Assembly (NCBI GenBank): GCA_946811695.1
Contig: OX328124.1
Span: forward strand, 55,310,603 to 55,374,602
Direction of reading: 5' to 3'
Length of the DNA stretch: 64,000 nucleotides
Origin: Gonocerus acuteangulatus
Lineage: Eukaryota; Arthropoda; Insecta; Hemiptera; Coreidae
This document shows, one piece after another, positions 22,857 through 33,525 of this stretch. The notes beneath the pieces were generated by a model. That model did not search any database. It was not told the origin of the DNA and was given only the letters and a program-made list of their open reading frames with translations. The number at the start of each line of letters is the position of its first letter. Position 1 is the stretch's first letter. Made by a program: the position numbers and the translations under genes.

Positions 22857-23365
22857 TTAGTGGAGAAGACCGTGGGCAGAATAAGCGAGAGGAGCTGCGA
22901 CCCTAGCAACAGGAGCTACAGCAGGGGCAGCGTGGACTCCAGCATCCTTGTGGACGACGGCGTTGAATCCGTTGACTGGATCAGCGGTGTATTCGACGGT
23001 CCTCCTGGAACCATCGGGTTCGATGAGGGAGTAGCTTCCCTGGACAACATCTCCGCTACGAGACTCGTGCTGACTCTTGGAGTCTCCGGTAAGAGCGTCC
23101 TGGATGTCATAGGCGTAGCTGTACTGTGGGTGTGGGTCGTACTCTGCTACGGCAGGAGCTGCATAAGCCCTGGCAGCGAGTGGTGCAGCGTATGCACCTG
23201 GTGCAAGAACTGCAGGGGTGCCTACTAAGCCAGCCCTAGCTACGGCAACCAAAGCGGCGAGAATGACGACCTGGTAATAAGAAAGTAACTATGTAGATAT
23301 ACTTCTATAGTAAAAAGAGCCAACATTTCTAGAATATTAGATCGCCTTACCTTGTTGAGGACCAT
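22857..23365 (-). CDS. RR-2 cuticular protein 3 (short form)
   Basis: Predicted 142-aa secreted cuticle protein on the reverse strand. Exons are 23365-23351 (MVLNK) and 23270-22857, with an 80-bp phase-0 intron. The signal peptide is [19 protein letters not shown]. The RR-2 domain at residues about 48-113 carries [37 protein letters not shown] and [15 protein letters not shown], between short Ala-Pro linkers; the C-terminus is HGLLH. Promoter, first exon, intron and coding sequence are nearly identical to gene 5 at 34.2 kb, so the two are a recent segmental duplicate pair. Unlike gene 5 it has lost the downstream AATAAA, so 3' processing may be altered. It forms a tail-to-tail pair with gene 2, about 5.5 kb apart, across the foldback element. 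Confidence 0.94.
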
Positions 23366-23402
23366 GGTGGTATGAACTGTGCTGAGATTTGAAAGGCAGG
23401 TG

Positions 23403-23410
23403 TTTATATA
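23403..23410 (-). promoter_or_regulatory. TATA box of cuticle gene 3
   Basis: TATATAAA on the reverse strand, 37 bases before the start codon. CTCAGCACAGT downstream resembles an arthropod initiator and would give a leader of only about 15-20 nt. The whole block is repeated at gene 5. Confidence 0.75.
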
Positions 23411-25037
23411 GTCCTACCTTAGGCAAGACTACCACCACTCCTTTTAATAACTGGTTTTCAAAAATTTATGATTTAGCGAAAACCTACCTTTTCGAGAATA
23501 GCAATGACATATCTCACCATTTTAAGGTAATTAAAGGCTCAATATTATTATATAAGTAGTAAACTGTCTTCCAGTCCACATTTTAAGAAGCAACAGCTAA
23601 TTGCTCGTATTAAACCAAATAAACTGTACATTCTTAAACTTAATATTTCAATATTTTTTATAATTCCTGTACCGACCCTTTTTTGACTTCTCGGAACAAA
23701 GTGATAGCGAATTCATTGCCTATGTGCTAAATTACTCACACAATAATTGGATATATTATTTGGCCTTATTTTAAAGAAATTAAATTTATATGAAAAACCA
23801 ATATATTTTTAATAGGAGTTTAAAAGACTGCTAGATATAATGGCAAAAAATTTAGATACACTCGCTCGGTGTATTTTTAGTAGTAATTTGGAATTAGTGA
23901 GCTGTTTTCCGCAAAGAATGTTCAGTTTAATTTTTTTTTTTCGTTTTAAGGGCTTAAAAATTAGTTTCGTTATATTAACTATATTAAACTTTTTGGCGCT
24001 AGTTTCGAAAAAAGAAAATAATTAGTTTAATATTTTCATAGTGATTATTCAGGTTATGATAAATGTGTATAATTACAAAATTAGTAGCCTGAATGAAGGC
24101 AATAAGGTCCGAAATGTTGAAATAAACATTAAACATACAAATGTGGAAGATTCTAATCATCTTATTTAAATATAAATAAAGAGAATTTTTAACTAATACG
24201 ACTGTAATATACATTTATATATATATATATATGTGTGTGTCAATAAAGAAAAATCACATTTTTTGTACAAGTGGATTAGAAAAATCTAATTATGCATAAT
24301 TTTTTTTTTTATTAAACAGTGGCTAGTATTGTTTTTAATAAAATTGACCATCTATAATAGAATAAAGGGTAGTAGGTTAATGACAGATTTGATAAATAAA
24401 ATATAGCTACTTTGCATCGCCAGGACTTCTTTGTCTGCACTTGTGTCATAAGCTTTTTTGGGGGGGGGGGGTGGTTAGACTGCTACGGGCATTAGCACCT
24501 TGTGTTATAAGTATTGTTATTTTTATGATTTCTAGAAAAAAATGTTTTTTATTTTATTTTATATAATATGTTTACTAAATAATAAAAGTAAATATTAAGC
24601 CAATAATCACTCAATTAGATTAAATTTCCGATAAGATATTCCCACTTTTAACAGAAATAATCCAACGACAGCTGAATCTCCGAAGATTTTTTTTTTTTTT
24701 TGGGCTTAAGGTGAGTCAAACTTTGAGGTCATTAAGACCGTTTATCTGCAAACACAAACACAAAAAACTTATAAACGCAAACACAATTAATATTATTATC
24801 GAAATACTCTACCATAGCTCATGCTTTATTCAGTAACTAAACTTTAGAGGATTTCATAAAACTTGCCCAATAATATGACACTTGCACAATCAATAAAATT
24901 GACAATTCAGTATGATATATACATTTATATTGATTATGTGGCGAAAAGGAGAGTATTAACGGCCGGTATTTAAGTGATTTTGATGAAATCCAGATATTCT
25001 GATTTTTGTGCCGTTCAATAATTAAAATGATGGGATC
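23411..25037. other. Upstream flank of gene 3 and intergenic DNA
   Basis: The first 170 bases match the flank of gene 5 (34713-34880). A second matching block (GCTGTTTTCCGCAAAGAATG, 23900-23920, with neighbours to about 24010) corresponds to 36255-36370, so the duplication extends well upstream. A fragment near 24465-24500 (GACTGCTACGGGCATTAGCA) matches the 3' motif of the SINE at 44.3 kb. No gene is seen. Confidence 0.5.
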
Positions 25038-25394
25038 TTGTCAATATTCTGGAGCTTGTTGGGGCGGGCGTCAATTATATTGACAATGGTTAGTAGTTGC
25101 CGTGAATTTCGTCGTGAACAGAAATATTCATTCGTAACTGTATATGCGCATAACCATGAGAACTTTCATTCGCCGAACGATGTAGATGTAGCTAGATATA
25201 TGCCCGTGATGAAGGAACTGTACTCAAAGAAGACGAAGCTCTTCGGACTTTTCATTGAAGAATGTGAACTCTTTCCAGAAATTTGGAACTTTCCAAACCG
25301 TAAATATAACAGTGAAACTGCATCAATTGTCGTGCTTGATCGTCTCGTCCACTTTTTAGTGAGTGTTAAGCCGGAGGCTAATAGAATAAATTAA
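25038..25394 (+). other. Unrecognised 118-codon open frame
   Basis: The frame from about 25086 onwards is of ordinary, non-repetitive composition (it includes TVYAHNHENFHSPNDVDVAR and FGLFIEECELFPEIWNFPN) in AT-rich surroundings. No domain, signal peptide or known family was recognised. The presumed start at 25038 is not an ATG; the first in-frame ATG is at 25086 (MVSSCREFRREQ). It may be an exon or a decayed element fragment. No splice or promoter evidence is strong enough to call a gene. Confidence 0.25.
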
Positions 25395-25914
25395 GAGGTA
25401 AAAAGGCTTAGAACACATTTTAGAAAATAGATGAAAAGGACAGACACATAGAAGGGATCTAGAAAGAGCCTAGATCACCTGTACAAACTGAATTCATGGA
25501 CTTACTATGATCTAACATTTATTCAAAAAATATGATAATAATTTTATGAGCGTCCTTCGTAAATGAGCGTCCTAGTAGGGTTAAAATTTTCCATTAAATT
25601 AATTAGGAGGAATAGAATGAATTATTGTATAATATTGGTTCATAGGCCCCAACTGTTATGTTAATGGGCTTCCTGGGGTCTTTTTTACTTCGTTAACGCA
25701 AATATAAATTAATTTAAATTGCATTATTAACATGTGACTCCATTGTCTCACAGTGATTACATGTTCTTATTATTACTGTTCAACAACGTACTTGTAAACA
25801 TGCTCATGCGCAGGGATGTAAAATTGGGAAATATAGAACTCCCATTTGAAATGTTGTTAAACTACTTATTCAAAAATAATTTTAAATTTTAAGGGCTTTC
25901 TCACCCATCGTAAC
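25395..25914. other. Intergenic, no recognised gene
   Basis: AT-rich. GTTAATGGGCTTCCTGGGGTC near 25661 and the following text to CGTTAACGCAA look like a decayed reverse partner of GTTAACGAAGTAAAGAAGAC near 26534. No coding signal. Confidence 0.45.
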
Positions 25915-25918
25915 CTAT

Positions 25919-26095
25919 CGCTTATGGGCGTACGTGCTATGCGTTTCCGCTCGCTCAGCTCGCTCAAGAAGATATTAAAACTCTATTCAATACATTAAAT
26001 TAATAGGATTCTATTACTAGCGAGTTGGGTTGTTTTGATATCTTCTTGAGCGAGCGTAGCGAGCGGAAACGCATAGCAGATATGCCCATAATGCG
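25919..26095. mobile_element. Short inverted-repeat element (MITE-like)
   Basis: Arms of about 63 bp at 25919-25981 and 26032-26095 are near-perfect reverse complements. Within each arm GCGTTTCCGCTCGCT and AGCTCGCTCAAGAAGATAT are themselves partly palindromic (GAGCGAGC). The 50-bp centre is AT-rich. No coding capacity. A snap-back MITE is the simplest reading. Confidence 0.75.
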
Positions 26096-26282
26096 AAAAA
26101 AATATAAAATATAAATTAAAAAGTCGCACTCAACTAAATAATCTAATAAGTTATTTATGTCTTTGCTTTTAGAGCCCCGCAACTTTTGGCGATGGTCTGC
26201 TTACAGTTTTATGACCTAGAAGATGAGTCTCAGTCCAAAAGAAAATGAGTCCTAATACGTTAAGTGTTAAAAATATTATAAC

Positions 26283-26525
26283 TGAGAACATATGTTTTTA
26301 TTAAAAAAATTATTAGATTTATTTGAATTTTAACATCCATTATTATTAACTTAGAATTTTGGGACGGGTTATCTATAGGTTACCACCCTTTTCAAGCCGG
26401 AATAGGGCTGATGCCTTTTCTTTTTTCGAAAGAAAAGCCACCACCCCTAGTGGGAATCGAACCCACGACCTTTGGCACGGAGTGATAATTGCCCACGCCT
26501 TAACGCTTACGGCTCCCCGAACTCC
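26283..26525 (-). repeat. tRNA-derived SINE
   Basis: On the reverse strand a tRNA-like head runs from about 26520 to 26445. A box-A-like segment GCCGTAAGCGTTAAGGCG is followed by a perfect polymerase III B box, GGTTCGATTCC. The body (AAAAGGGTGGTAACCTATAG, CCGTCCCAAAATTCTAAG) and A-rich tail match the copy at 21.4 kb. The head has lost part of the D-arm region, so it is unlikely to be a working tRNA gene. Confidence 0.65.
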
Positions 26526-26770
26526 GGTAGCCGGTTAACGAAGTAAAGAAGACCCGCTTCCTGTTTTCCAGGCTGGAGTGACCTTCCATCGTGAGAGTTT
26601 ATTTTGAAGTTCGTGAGCAATCCTTTTTGGAAAATTTTGATTACGTACATATAGTATGTATGAGTACTTTAATGTTTGGGCGCCGCTCCGGGATTAATAG
26701 GCTTATAGCATTTTAAAAAAATCTAGATCATTGCAGGGGAGACGTATGACATAGGACAGGCTGTCAGGCT

Positions 26771-26828
<58 letters not shown>

Positions 26829-27600
26829 GCATAAGCCTTAGTTTATGAAATTCGACAAAAAATATACAGGGGATCAAATTAGGCAGCCAACTGAATCCTC
26901 ACTCCAGAGCGCTCTTTTCTTCGGCAAATTAGGGAACAAAACCCGTGGTCCTTAAAATTTCGCTTGAATAGAATTTTAAGTACATGTTTATATCTACTGA
27001 AAAACTTCCGACGTGGAGGATCAATTGATACAATTTGCTAATTTTTTTGTTATTTTTACGGGTTCTCGAGTACGTCGCTCCGATTTAATCATTTTTTACA
27101 TCTGCCACAATCATTAAAAACAAGGAACTTAAATTTTTACCACGTTTGGATGAGAGGACTTTTTAGATGATTTTTTTTTGTATTAGATGTAGTAAAAAAA
27201 ATGACGAAACATCATGTCTGCAGTTTGGAATATACGTAACGTTCCGAGAAGTTTTCGAAAACGATTGTAAAATCGTGGTAATTAAAAAGTAATTAATGGA
27301 AAGCCCAATTATGCATACCTTCATAACTATGATTCTACACGTATCTATGTAGTTTTCATTTGAAACCTATATTTTATTTTAAAAATATTTGGAAATAATG
27401 CCACGATTTCAAGGGCCTACATATACATGAATCTATGTTTGACATACTGACAGAAATCTTTTTAAGGATGACAGACTTTCATCAAACGGATTGATTTTAA
27501 AGGATCTGACAAAACCTTTATTATGTGTTTTCTAATCTTTAAGCTTTGGAAATAAATCAAATCAGACATTTAGATACTGAACACATAGGTTAGTTCATAA
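26526..27600. other. Intergenic with (TA)n tract
   Basis: A (TA)n tract spans about 26775-26826. Otherwise AT-rich with no recognised gene or shared repeat. Confidence 0.55.
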
Positions 27601-27628
27601 ATTAATAATTATATGCAGGAAACCATAT

Positions 27629-27725
27629 TCTTCACTTATTTAATATCTGTATGCTCTATTTTCTAAACAGGTCTTGAAGTGGTCATGCACGGGGTGAATT
27701 GCACAAGATCAAGCCAGTATATATA
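27629..27725 (+). promoter_or_regulatory. Promoter block of long-form cuticle gene 4
   Basis: About 97 bases ending in a TATA box (TATATATA, 27718-27725) are nearly identical to 42599-42695 at gene 6. The core GGGTGAATTGCACAAGA lies 18-35 bases upstream of TATA and also occurs, reverse strand, at gene 7 and in diverged form (GCTAGTTGCACAAGATTC) at gene 8. The predicted leader is under 10 nt. Confidence 0.7.
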
Positions 27726-27756
27726 CTCTGCAGGCTCCCTCGAAGATAGTTCAATC

Positions 27757-28528
27757 ATGGCTTTCAATAAGGTATGGTATAAAGTTATTAGTAATACACT
27801 CATTAATAATAAATAAAAATAAGAGTAAATAATTTTTAATACTAAAAACATTTTTGAAGAAAAACTCCTTATTATTTTAGTTTAATATGTTGCAGGTTAT
27901 TGTCCTCGCATCATTTGTAGCTGTTGCTAGGGCTGGATTAATCGGCGCACCAGCTGTCTTAGCGCCAGGTGCTCCTCTGGCACGGTCTTACGCTGCACCA
28001 TACGCTGCTTCATATGCTGCACCCTACGCTTCTTCATACGCTGCACCATATGCTGCTTCATACGCTGCACCCCTAGCAACTAGGACATACGCCGCTCCAC
28101 TCGCTGCAAGATACGCTGCGCCTGTAGCTGCTGCTGTCAGTGAATATGACCCACACCCTCAGTACAGCTTCGCCTATGACGTACAGGATGCTCATACTGG
28201 AGACTCCAAGAGCCAGCATGAAACCCGTGATGGAGACGTAGTCCAGGGAAGCTATTCGCTCTTAGAACCCGATGGTTCCAGGAGGGTTGTAGAATACACC
28301 GCTGATCCAGTTAACGGATTCAACGCTGTCGTACACAGGACAGCTGGAGCTCATCCAGCACCCACCGTTGCAGCTGCTCCTATTGCTAGTTACGCTGCAC
28401 CAGCAATTGCTGCTCCTATTGCTAGGTACGCAGCTCCAGTGGCAAGGTATGCTGCGCCCATTGCAAGGTACGCCTCTCCAGCTCTAGCTGCTCCCCTTGC
28501 ATATTCTCCACATGCATATTCCCACTAA
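27757..28528 (+). CDS. RR-2 cuticular protein 4 (long Ala-Pro form)
   Basis: Predicted 215-aa secreted chitin-binding cuticle protein. Exons are 27757-27771 (MAFNK) and 27896-28528, with a 124-bp phase-0 intron. The acceptor is the AG of TATGTTGCAG, conserved in all long-form genes. The signal peptide is [19 protein letters not shown]. Between it and the domain are five YAAPYA(A/S)SYAAP-type repeats. The RR-2 domain (residues about 88-153) carries [37 protein letters not shown] and [18 protein letters not shown]. The C-terminal arm is a run of API(A)RYAAPVA repeats ending SPHAYSH. Such flexible Ala-Pro arms are typical of RR-2 proteins of rigid cuticle. The poly(A) signal AATAAA is at 28580-28585. 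The unit including the 3' flank is duplicated as gene 6. Confidence 0.95.
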
Positions 28529-28585
28529 GACTTAAATATGTACAGTGCTTAATAAGTTTTTATATAATTTGTTGTTTTTAATAAA

Positions 28586-29136
28586 ATAAACAAAACAAGC
28601 ATATTTATTTGTTTTTGTGATCATTTATAATAAGATGTTTATTTCCGCTGGAACAAAATCATTGGGTTTGTTGAAGCAATCAATAATTACCTCTATTCAC
28701 AGGTTTCAGACGTCTAATAAGAAGATCACAAAACAATCTTTGTGCGCTTCATGAAGTCAAAATTACCGAATGGCGTCCCAAATATTAAAATGATATTCTA
28801 AAGATCAAAAAATTAAGAGTATCAATGATATATCTCATGGAAGAGAGATAAAAGTTGAGAGATTAATATCTTATATTTATAGAATTATTATTTTCTTAAT
28901 TAATTAATCTTTTCTATCAGAATTTGAGGAAACTATACGCCTAAATTCTGCTTACATCCACTACTGTTGTTTCCACTATTGCATTCACCTACCCCTACAG
29001 ATCAAAAACAGACGAATCTGAAACAGCTTTCAGAATCTACGATGGGAACATAACCAAAAAATACAAAATTCACAGAAATACAACATATTTCCTGCAAAAT
29101 TAAAGCTAAATGGCACTAGACAATGTTTACAAGAAA
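28586..29136. other. 3' flank shared with cuticle gene 6
   Basis: The sequence to about 28692 is related to 43587-43686 downstream of gene 6 (TTTTTGTGATCA, AGATGTTTA, GGAACAA, CAATCAATAAT). The rest is AT-rich with no gene. Confidence 0.55.
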
Positions 29137-29720
29137 GAAAACTATATTATTTTATTCAGATTCACTCAGTCCTATGCCCAGATTTAATTCCATTTACATA
29201 ATCAATAGAGTAAAAAATCATAAATGCGTTCATAGATTGAGACAAGTAAACAAAGACATGCATTTCATACGGATAACGAGCCACGTGAGTATACTTAAAA
29301 GCGAACTCGCTGATAAAGTAGCAAAAGCCGCACACTACCTGGAGGACCACCATCATTCCTCTCCGATAAGGAACTGTTTCTAGCAGTGAATTAAATAAAC
29401 GATCAGATCGGGACAACATTATAGAGAGATACTAACAAAAATAAATAAACTAAAATATATCAAAAATAGTTTTCATCCCTGGGAATCATTATCAAGACAA
29501 GCAAAAAAGGAAGACGTTTTTATTACCCGACTTTAGGTTGGACAATCATGCCTACCTGATGATATATGACGTCAAAAGTGGAAACTCCAAAATTCTCAAA
29601 AATTGGCACTATCATCACTATTCAACACATATTCAAGGAACTCCGCACAACACATTTCAATCTAGACATATTAAGGAAAGAAAGAACAAAAATCACCTGT
29701 TTGTTTCTGCTTATCCTACC
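29137..29720 (+). pseudogene. RNase H and knuckle remnant of a non-LTR element
   Basis: A frame from 29137 reads ILFYSDSLS and later RITSHVSILKSELADKVAKAA, the third and fourth blocks of a retroelement RNase H domain (YSDSxS, SHVGIxGNExADxxAK). After stops and frameshifts, FITRL.VGQSCLP near 29519-29560 and TIQHIF-like text near 29615 mark the CCHC region. Inactive. A shorter copy of the same block lies at the same relative place downstream of gene 6. Confidence 0.6.
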
Positions 29721-30368
29721 ATATCCGGAATGAAAGCAAAGAATTAGGGAACGCCTTTGTTTGTTTCACTGTCTAGTTTGTCGTATTGGCCCAGATAATA
29801 CATGTCCCCACGTCAAAACTTAAAACTGTTTGAGTTCATTTTAGGTACTAAGGTTGTTTAGTCATGAGCTGTAATGAGTTAAAATGAAATACTGCGATTT
29901 GTGTGTCTGCTTTTAGGGTGGTGCAAACTTCGACGTAATCCTTCAACAAAATAACTCTGAATTAATTTAAACATACACTCAAAATACTTGTTGCAACTTG
30001 TTTTGATAAGTTAAACATATTCCAAAAATCTCAAAAATGTTTAACGCCCCGATAGGCTTTCATGTTAGCTCTTTAATATACTTTAAAATTTCAATAAAAG
30101 CAGTTGAACTTGATGTATGTTTTTGTTCCGAGTCGAATAAACCAGCCCCAGGTTTCTTAGTTAATCCGTTCGCGATATATTGATTTTTTCCCGCTTTTTG
30201 GACATTCGGCACCACTGTGTGCGCCGTTTCTAAAAACACATACTCCATTAAGTATAATATACCTAAAAGGCTAATGTTCTAGAAGACAACTCGTTCAACA
30301 TGAAAAAATACTACTCTTTCAGAGGCAAAAATATACAATGAAATATAGGACTATGGAAAATTAAAAAA
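29721..30368. other. Intergenic, no recognised gene
   Basis: AT-rich with no domain-bearing frame. The 62-codon reverse frame at 30248-30060 has no recognisable motif. Confidence 0.5.
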
Positions 30369-30370
<2 letters not shown>

Positions 30371-30420
<50 letters not shown>

Positions 30421-30868
30421 TATTATTATTATTATTATTATTAAAACGGGTGTCCACATAGAGGGAACTGCACCGAGGCCAAAAGGCCTATTGTGCCACC
30501 CGACAAGCCAGCCTGTTACACCAACAGCGCCGTATCCGAGATGAACCTTAATAGAGTTCGAAGGTTCAATTCAGGTAGCCTTCTAGGGTCATCTATGAAG
30601 TCTGCACCAAAATACAGGTATCTCTTTGCTACAAGAGCTGGACATCTGCATATAATGTGGTACGGCGTCTCGTCGTCTTCAAAGCATAGTCTGCACCATG
30701 AAGTCCTGGTCAGCCCCATAGAATAGAGGTGCCGGTGCATTCTACAGTGACCTGTAAGAAGAGCTGTTACTAGTCTTACCTTGGACCTGCACAGATTAAG
30801 GAGAGTCTCCGTCCTTTTCTTGTCCACAAAGGAAAGGAACAGCTTCGCCTGTCTCTGGGTGGAGCTGC
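30371..30868 (-). pseudogene. 3' end of an I-like non-LTR retrotransposon
   Basis: A reverse frame (30893-30516) encodes the C-terminal region after RNase H: STQRQAKLFLSFVDKKRTET, LCRSKVRLVTALLTGHCRMH and the knuckle CRLCFEDDETPYHIICRC. The frame ends TALLV. About 75 nt on, the 3' end finishes in (TAA)n (30422-30442), the tail type characteristic of the I clade, and then runs into (TA)n (30371-30420). It is cut at its 5' side by the inverted-repeat block that begins about 30869. Confidence 0.75.
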
Positions 30869-30870
30869 TT

Positions 30871-32750
30871 TTAAATCGGTTACTTTTGTACAATTAACAT
30901 TTTTACTACTGCTCACCGTGTCAAAGAAATGAGAAGTAATCTAACTGTAAAACGCTGGAACTACCTGCACAGCGCTGCCAGCTGCCAGACACTAATATTT
31001 GGCTGAGAGATTGTTTTAAGAAAATCAAGTAGCAAAAAAAGTTCCGTTCTTATTTTTAAGGTTTGGGTAGACTACCATTCAGGATTCCCCCTTCCCGTTA
31101 GTTGCTAGGCTTAAAACTCACCAACCATTTTGCTTATAATTTGTACTCTTTTTATCCCCCCCCCCCTGGTATGCCCATCCCATATTAATGTGTCTCGGTT
31201 TAACTCTCCAAAAATATGGCAAGCCTATCTGACGGGGACAGGCAGAAAAGAAACACAATTAAAACTCTATGAGGGACAGTTAATTTCTAATAATTCAAGG
31301 TCTGCCATCATAGTTGAAATTAACCTCAATTAGAAATAAAACTATGAGATAGATAATGTAAGGTAACAGCTGTTCTTTATCGTCCTAGCAACGCAGGTTG
31401 CCTAGGCTTGACTTCTATAACCAACTCAAACTTTAAACCCCCCTAAAAATGCTTAAAAATACGAATATCAAAAAATCCTTTCTTAGCGAGCGCCTACGTT
31501 ATATAGGGAGTGTCCATGCAAAATTTCGAAATTTTCTGTCGAGCGGTTTGGGCTGGGCGTTGATAGATGAGTGAGTGAGTGGTATTTGACAAATTTATAA
31601 AAGATTCTTATAAACATGAATTCATTACTTTTTACATCTTAAAGCCTTTTCCGGGACATTGATAAAACCGGGAGGGACACCGAAACAATTGCAAAATACC
31701 TGGACTGTCCCAGTCAAACCGTGACGTATAGCAAGCCTATCCTTAGAGTTTTCCAGGTGAGTTAATAATATCCGGAACCCTTGCACAGCCTCCTCACCTA
31801 TAACCTTGGAAATGCCCGCAAATATAATGGGTGTTTCCAAATAACATTTTTGGAAACATAAACTTTTAAATTTTAACGCCCATTGAATAACATATAGTCT
31901 GACGGGAACCGTGCTATAATAAACTGCACAAAATTGTATAGTAATGTAATTTTAATGAAACCTTATTTAACGCAATAAAATAACTACTTATCTGCCGTGA
32001 CGAAGCACGGGTATTCAGCTAGTCTACTATATATTTGTCAAATACCACTCACTCACTCATCTATCAACGCCCAGCCCAAACCGCTCGACAGAAAATTTTG
32101 AAATTTTGCATGGACACTACCTATGTAACGTAGGCGCTCGCTAAGAAAGGATTTTTTGATATTCGTATTTTTAAGCATTTTTAGGGGGGTTTAAAGTTTG
32201 AGTTGGTTAGAGAAGGCAAGCCTAGGCAGCCTGCGTTGCTAGGACGATAAAGAACAGCTGTTACCTTACATTATCTATCTCATAGTTTTATTTCTAATTG
32301 AGGTTAATTTCAACTATGATGGCAGACCTTGAATTACTAGAAATTAACTGTCCCTCATAGAGTTTTAATTGCGTTTCTTTTCTCCCTGTCCCCGTCAGAT
32401 AGGCTTGCCATATTTTTGGAGAGTTAAACCGGGACACATTAATATGGGATGGGTATACCAGGGGGGGGGATAAAAAGAGTACAAATTATAAGCAAAATGG
32501 TGAGTTTTAAGCCTAGCAAGTAACGGGAAGGGGGGATCCTAAACTGTTAGTCTACCCAAAACTTAAAAATAAGAACGGAACTTTTTTTGCTACTTGATTT
32601 TCTTAAAAAAATCTCTCAGCCAAATAGTAGTGTCTGACAGCTGGCAGCGCTGTGCAGGTAGTTCCAGCGTTTTACAGTTAGATTACTTCTAATTTCTTTG
32701 ACACTGTGAGCAGTAGTAAAAATGTTCATTGTAGAAAAGTAACCGATTTA
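30871..32750. mobile_element. Long inverted repeat X-Y-X'
   Basis: The left arm (30871-31597) and right arm (32034-32750) are reverse complements at high identity over about 720 bases. Paired blocks include AAAAATAAGAACGGAAC, ACAGCTGTTCTTTATCGTCC and GTGAGTGAGTGGTATTTGAC. The spacer (31603-32023) is the Y repeat, which occurs again directly after the right arm. The arms contain no domain-bearing frame. The gain or loss of single bases in C- or G-runs is the main difference between them. Confidence 0.85.
31603..32023 (+). repeat. Y repeat, first copy
   Basis: About 421 bp starting GATTCTTATAAACATGAATT and ending GGGTATTCAGCTAGT. It contains CCGGGACATTGATAAAAC and CCTTTTCCGGGA. It is directly repeated at 32750-33170. 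The last 130 bp are shared with 15745-15883. Confidence 0.85.
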
Positions 32751-33170
32751 AAAAAGATTCTTATAAACATGAATTCATTACTTTTTACATCTTACAGCCT
32801 TTTCCGGGACATTGATAAAACTGGGCGGGACACCAAAACAATTGCAAAATACCGGGACAGTCCCGGTCAAACCGTGATGTATGGCATTTCCTTAGGTTTT
32901 CCAGGCGAGGTAATAATATCCGGAACCCTTGCACAGCCTCCTCGCCTATAACCTTGGTAATACTCGTAAATATATTGGGTGTTACCATATAACTTCTTGG
33001 AAACATAAAATTTTAAATTTTAACGCCCATTGAATAAAATATAGTATGACGGGAACCGTGCTGTAATAAACTGCACAGAATTGTATAGTAACGTAATTTT
33101 AATGAAACGTTATTTAACGCAATAAAATAACTACTTGTATGACGTGAAGAAGCACGGGTAGTCAGCTAGT
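32750..33170 (+). repeat. Y repeat, second copy
   Basis: Direct copy of 31603-32023 in the same orientation, but preceded by the opposite orientation of X. Differences include CTACTTGTATGACGTGAAGA in place of CTACTTATCTGCCGTGACGA. Confidence 0.85.
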
Positions 33171-33172
33171 CT

Positions 33173-33310
33173 TTTATAAATCGGTTACTTTTCTACAATC
33201 AACATTTTTACTACTGCTCACAGTGTCAAAGAAATGAGAAGTAATCTAACTGTACAACGCTGGAACTACCTGCACAGCGCTGCCAGACACTGCTATTTGG
33301 CTGAGAGTTT
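33173..33310 (+). repeat. Partial third copy of X
   Basis: TTATAAATCGGTTACTTTT through GGCTGAGAG matches the first 140 bases of the left X arm (from 30871), giving an overall order X-Y-X'-Y-X(partial). Confidence 0.8.
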
Positions 33311-33322
33311 TTTTTCAGCTAG

Positions 33323-33327
<5 letters not shown>

Positions 33328-33382
<55 letters not shown>

Positions 33383-33423
33383 TAGCTGAATACTATATAT
33401 TTTTATATATAATATGTATATAT

Positions 33424-33459
<36 letters not shown>

Positions 33460-33490
33460 ATATATAATATGTATATATTATAAATATATC

Positions 33491-33525
<35 letters not shown>

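Noticed and set aside
26445..26520. Working tRNA gene
   Set aside because: The B box is perfect but the D-arm region is shortened and the sequence is joined to a repeated SINE body.
31625..31840. Reverse frame in the Y repeat (and its counterpart at 32785-33006)
   Set aside because: The two copies differ by frameshifts and stops rather than synonymous changes, which does not support coding.
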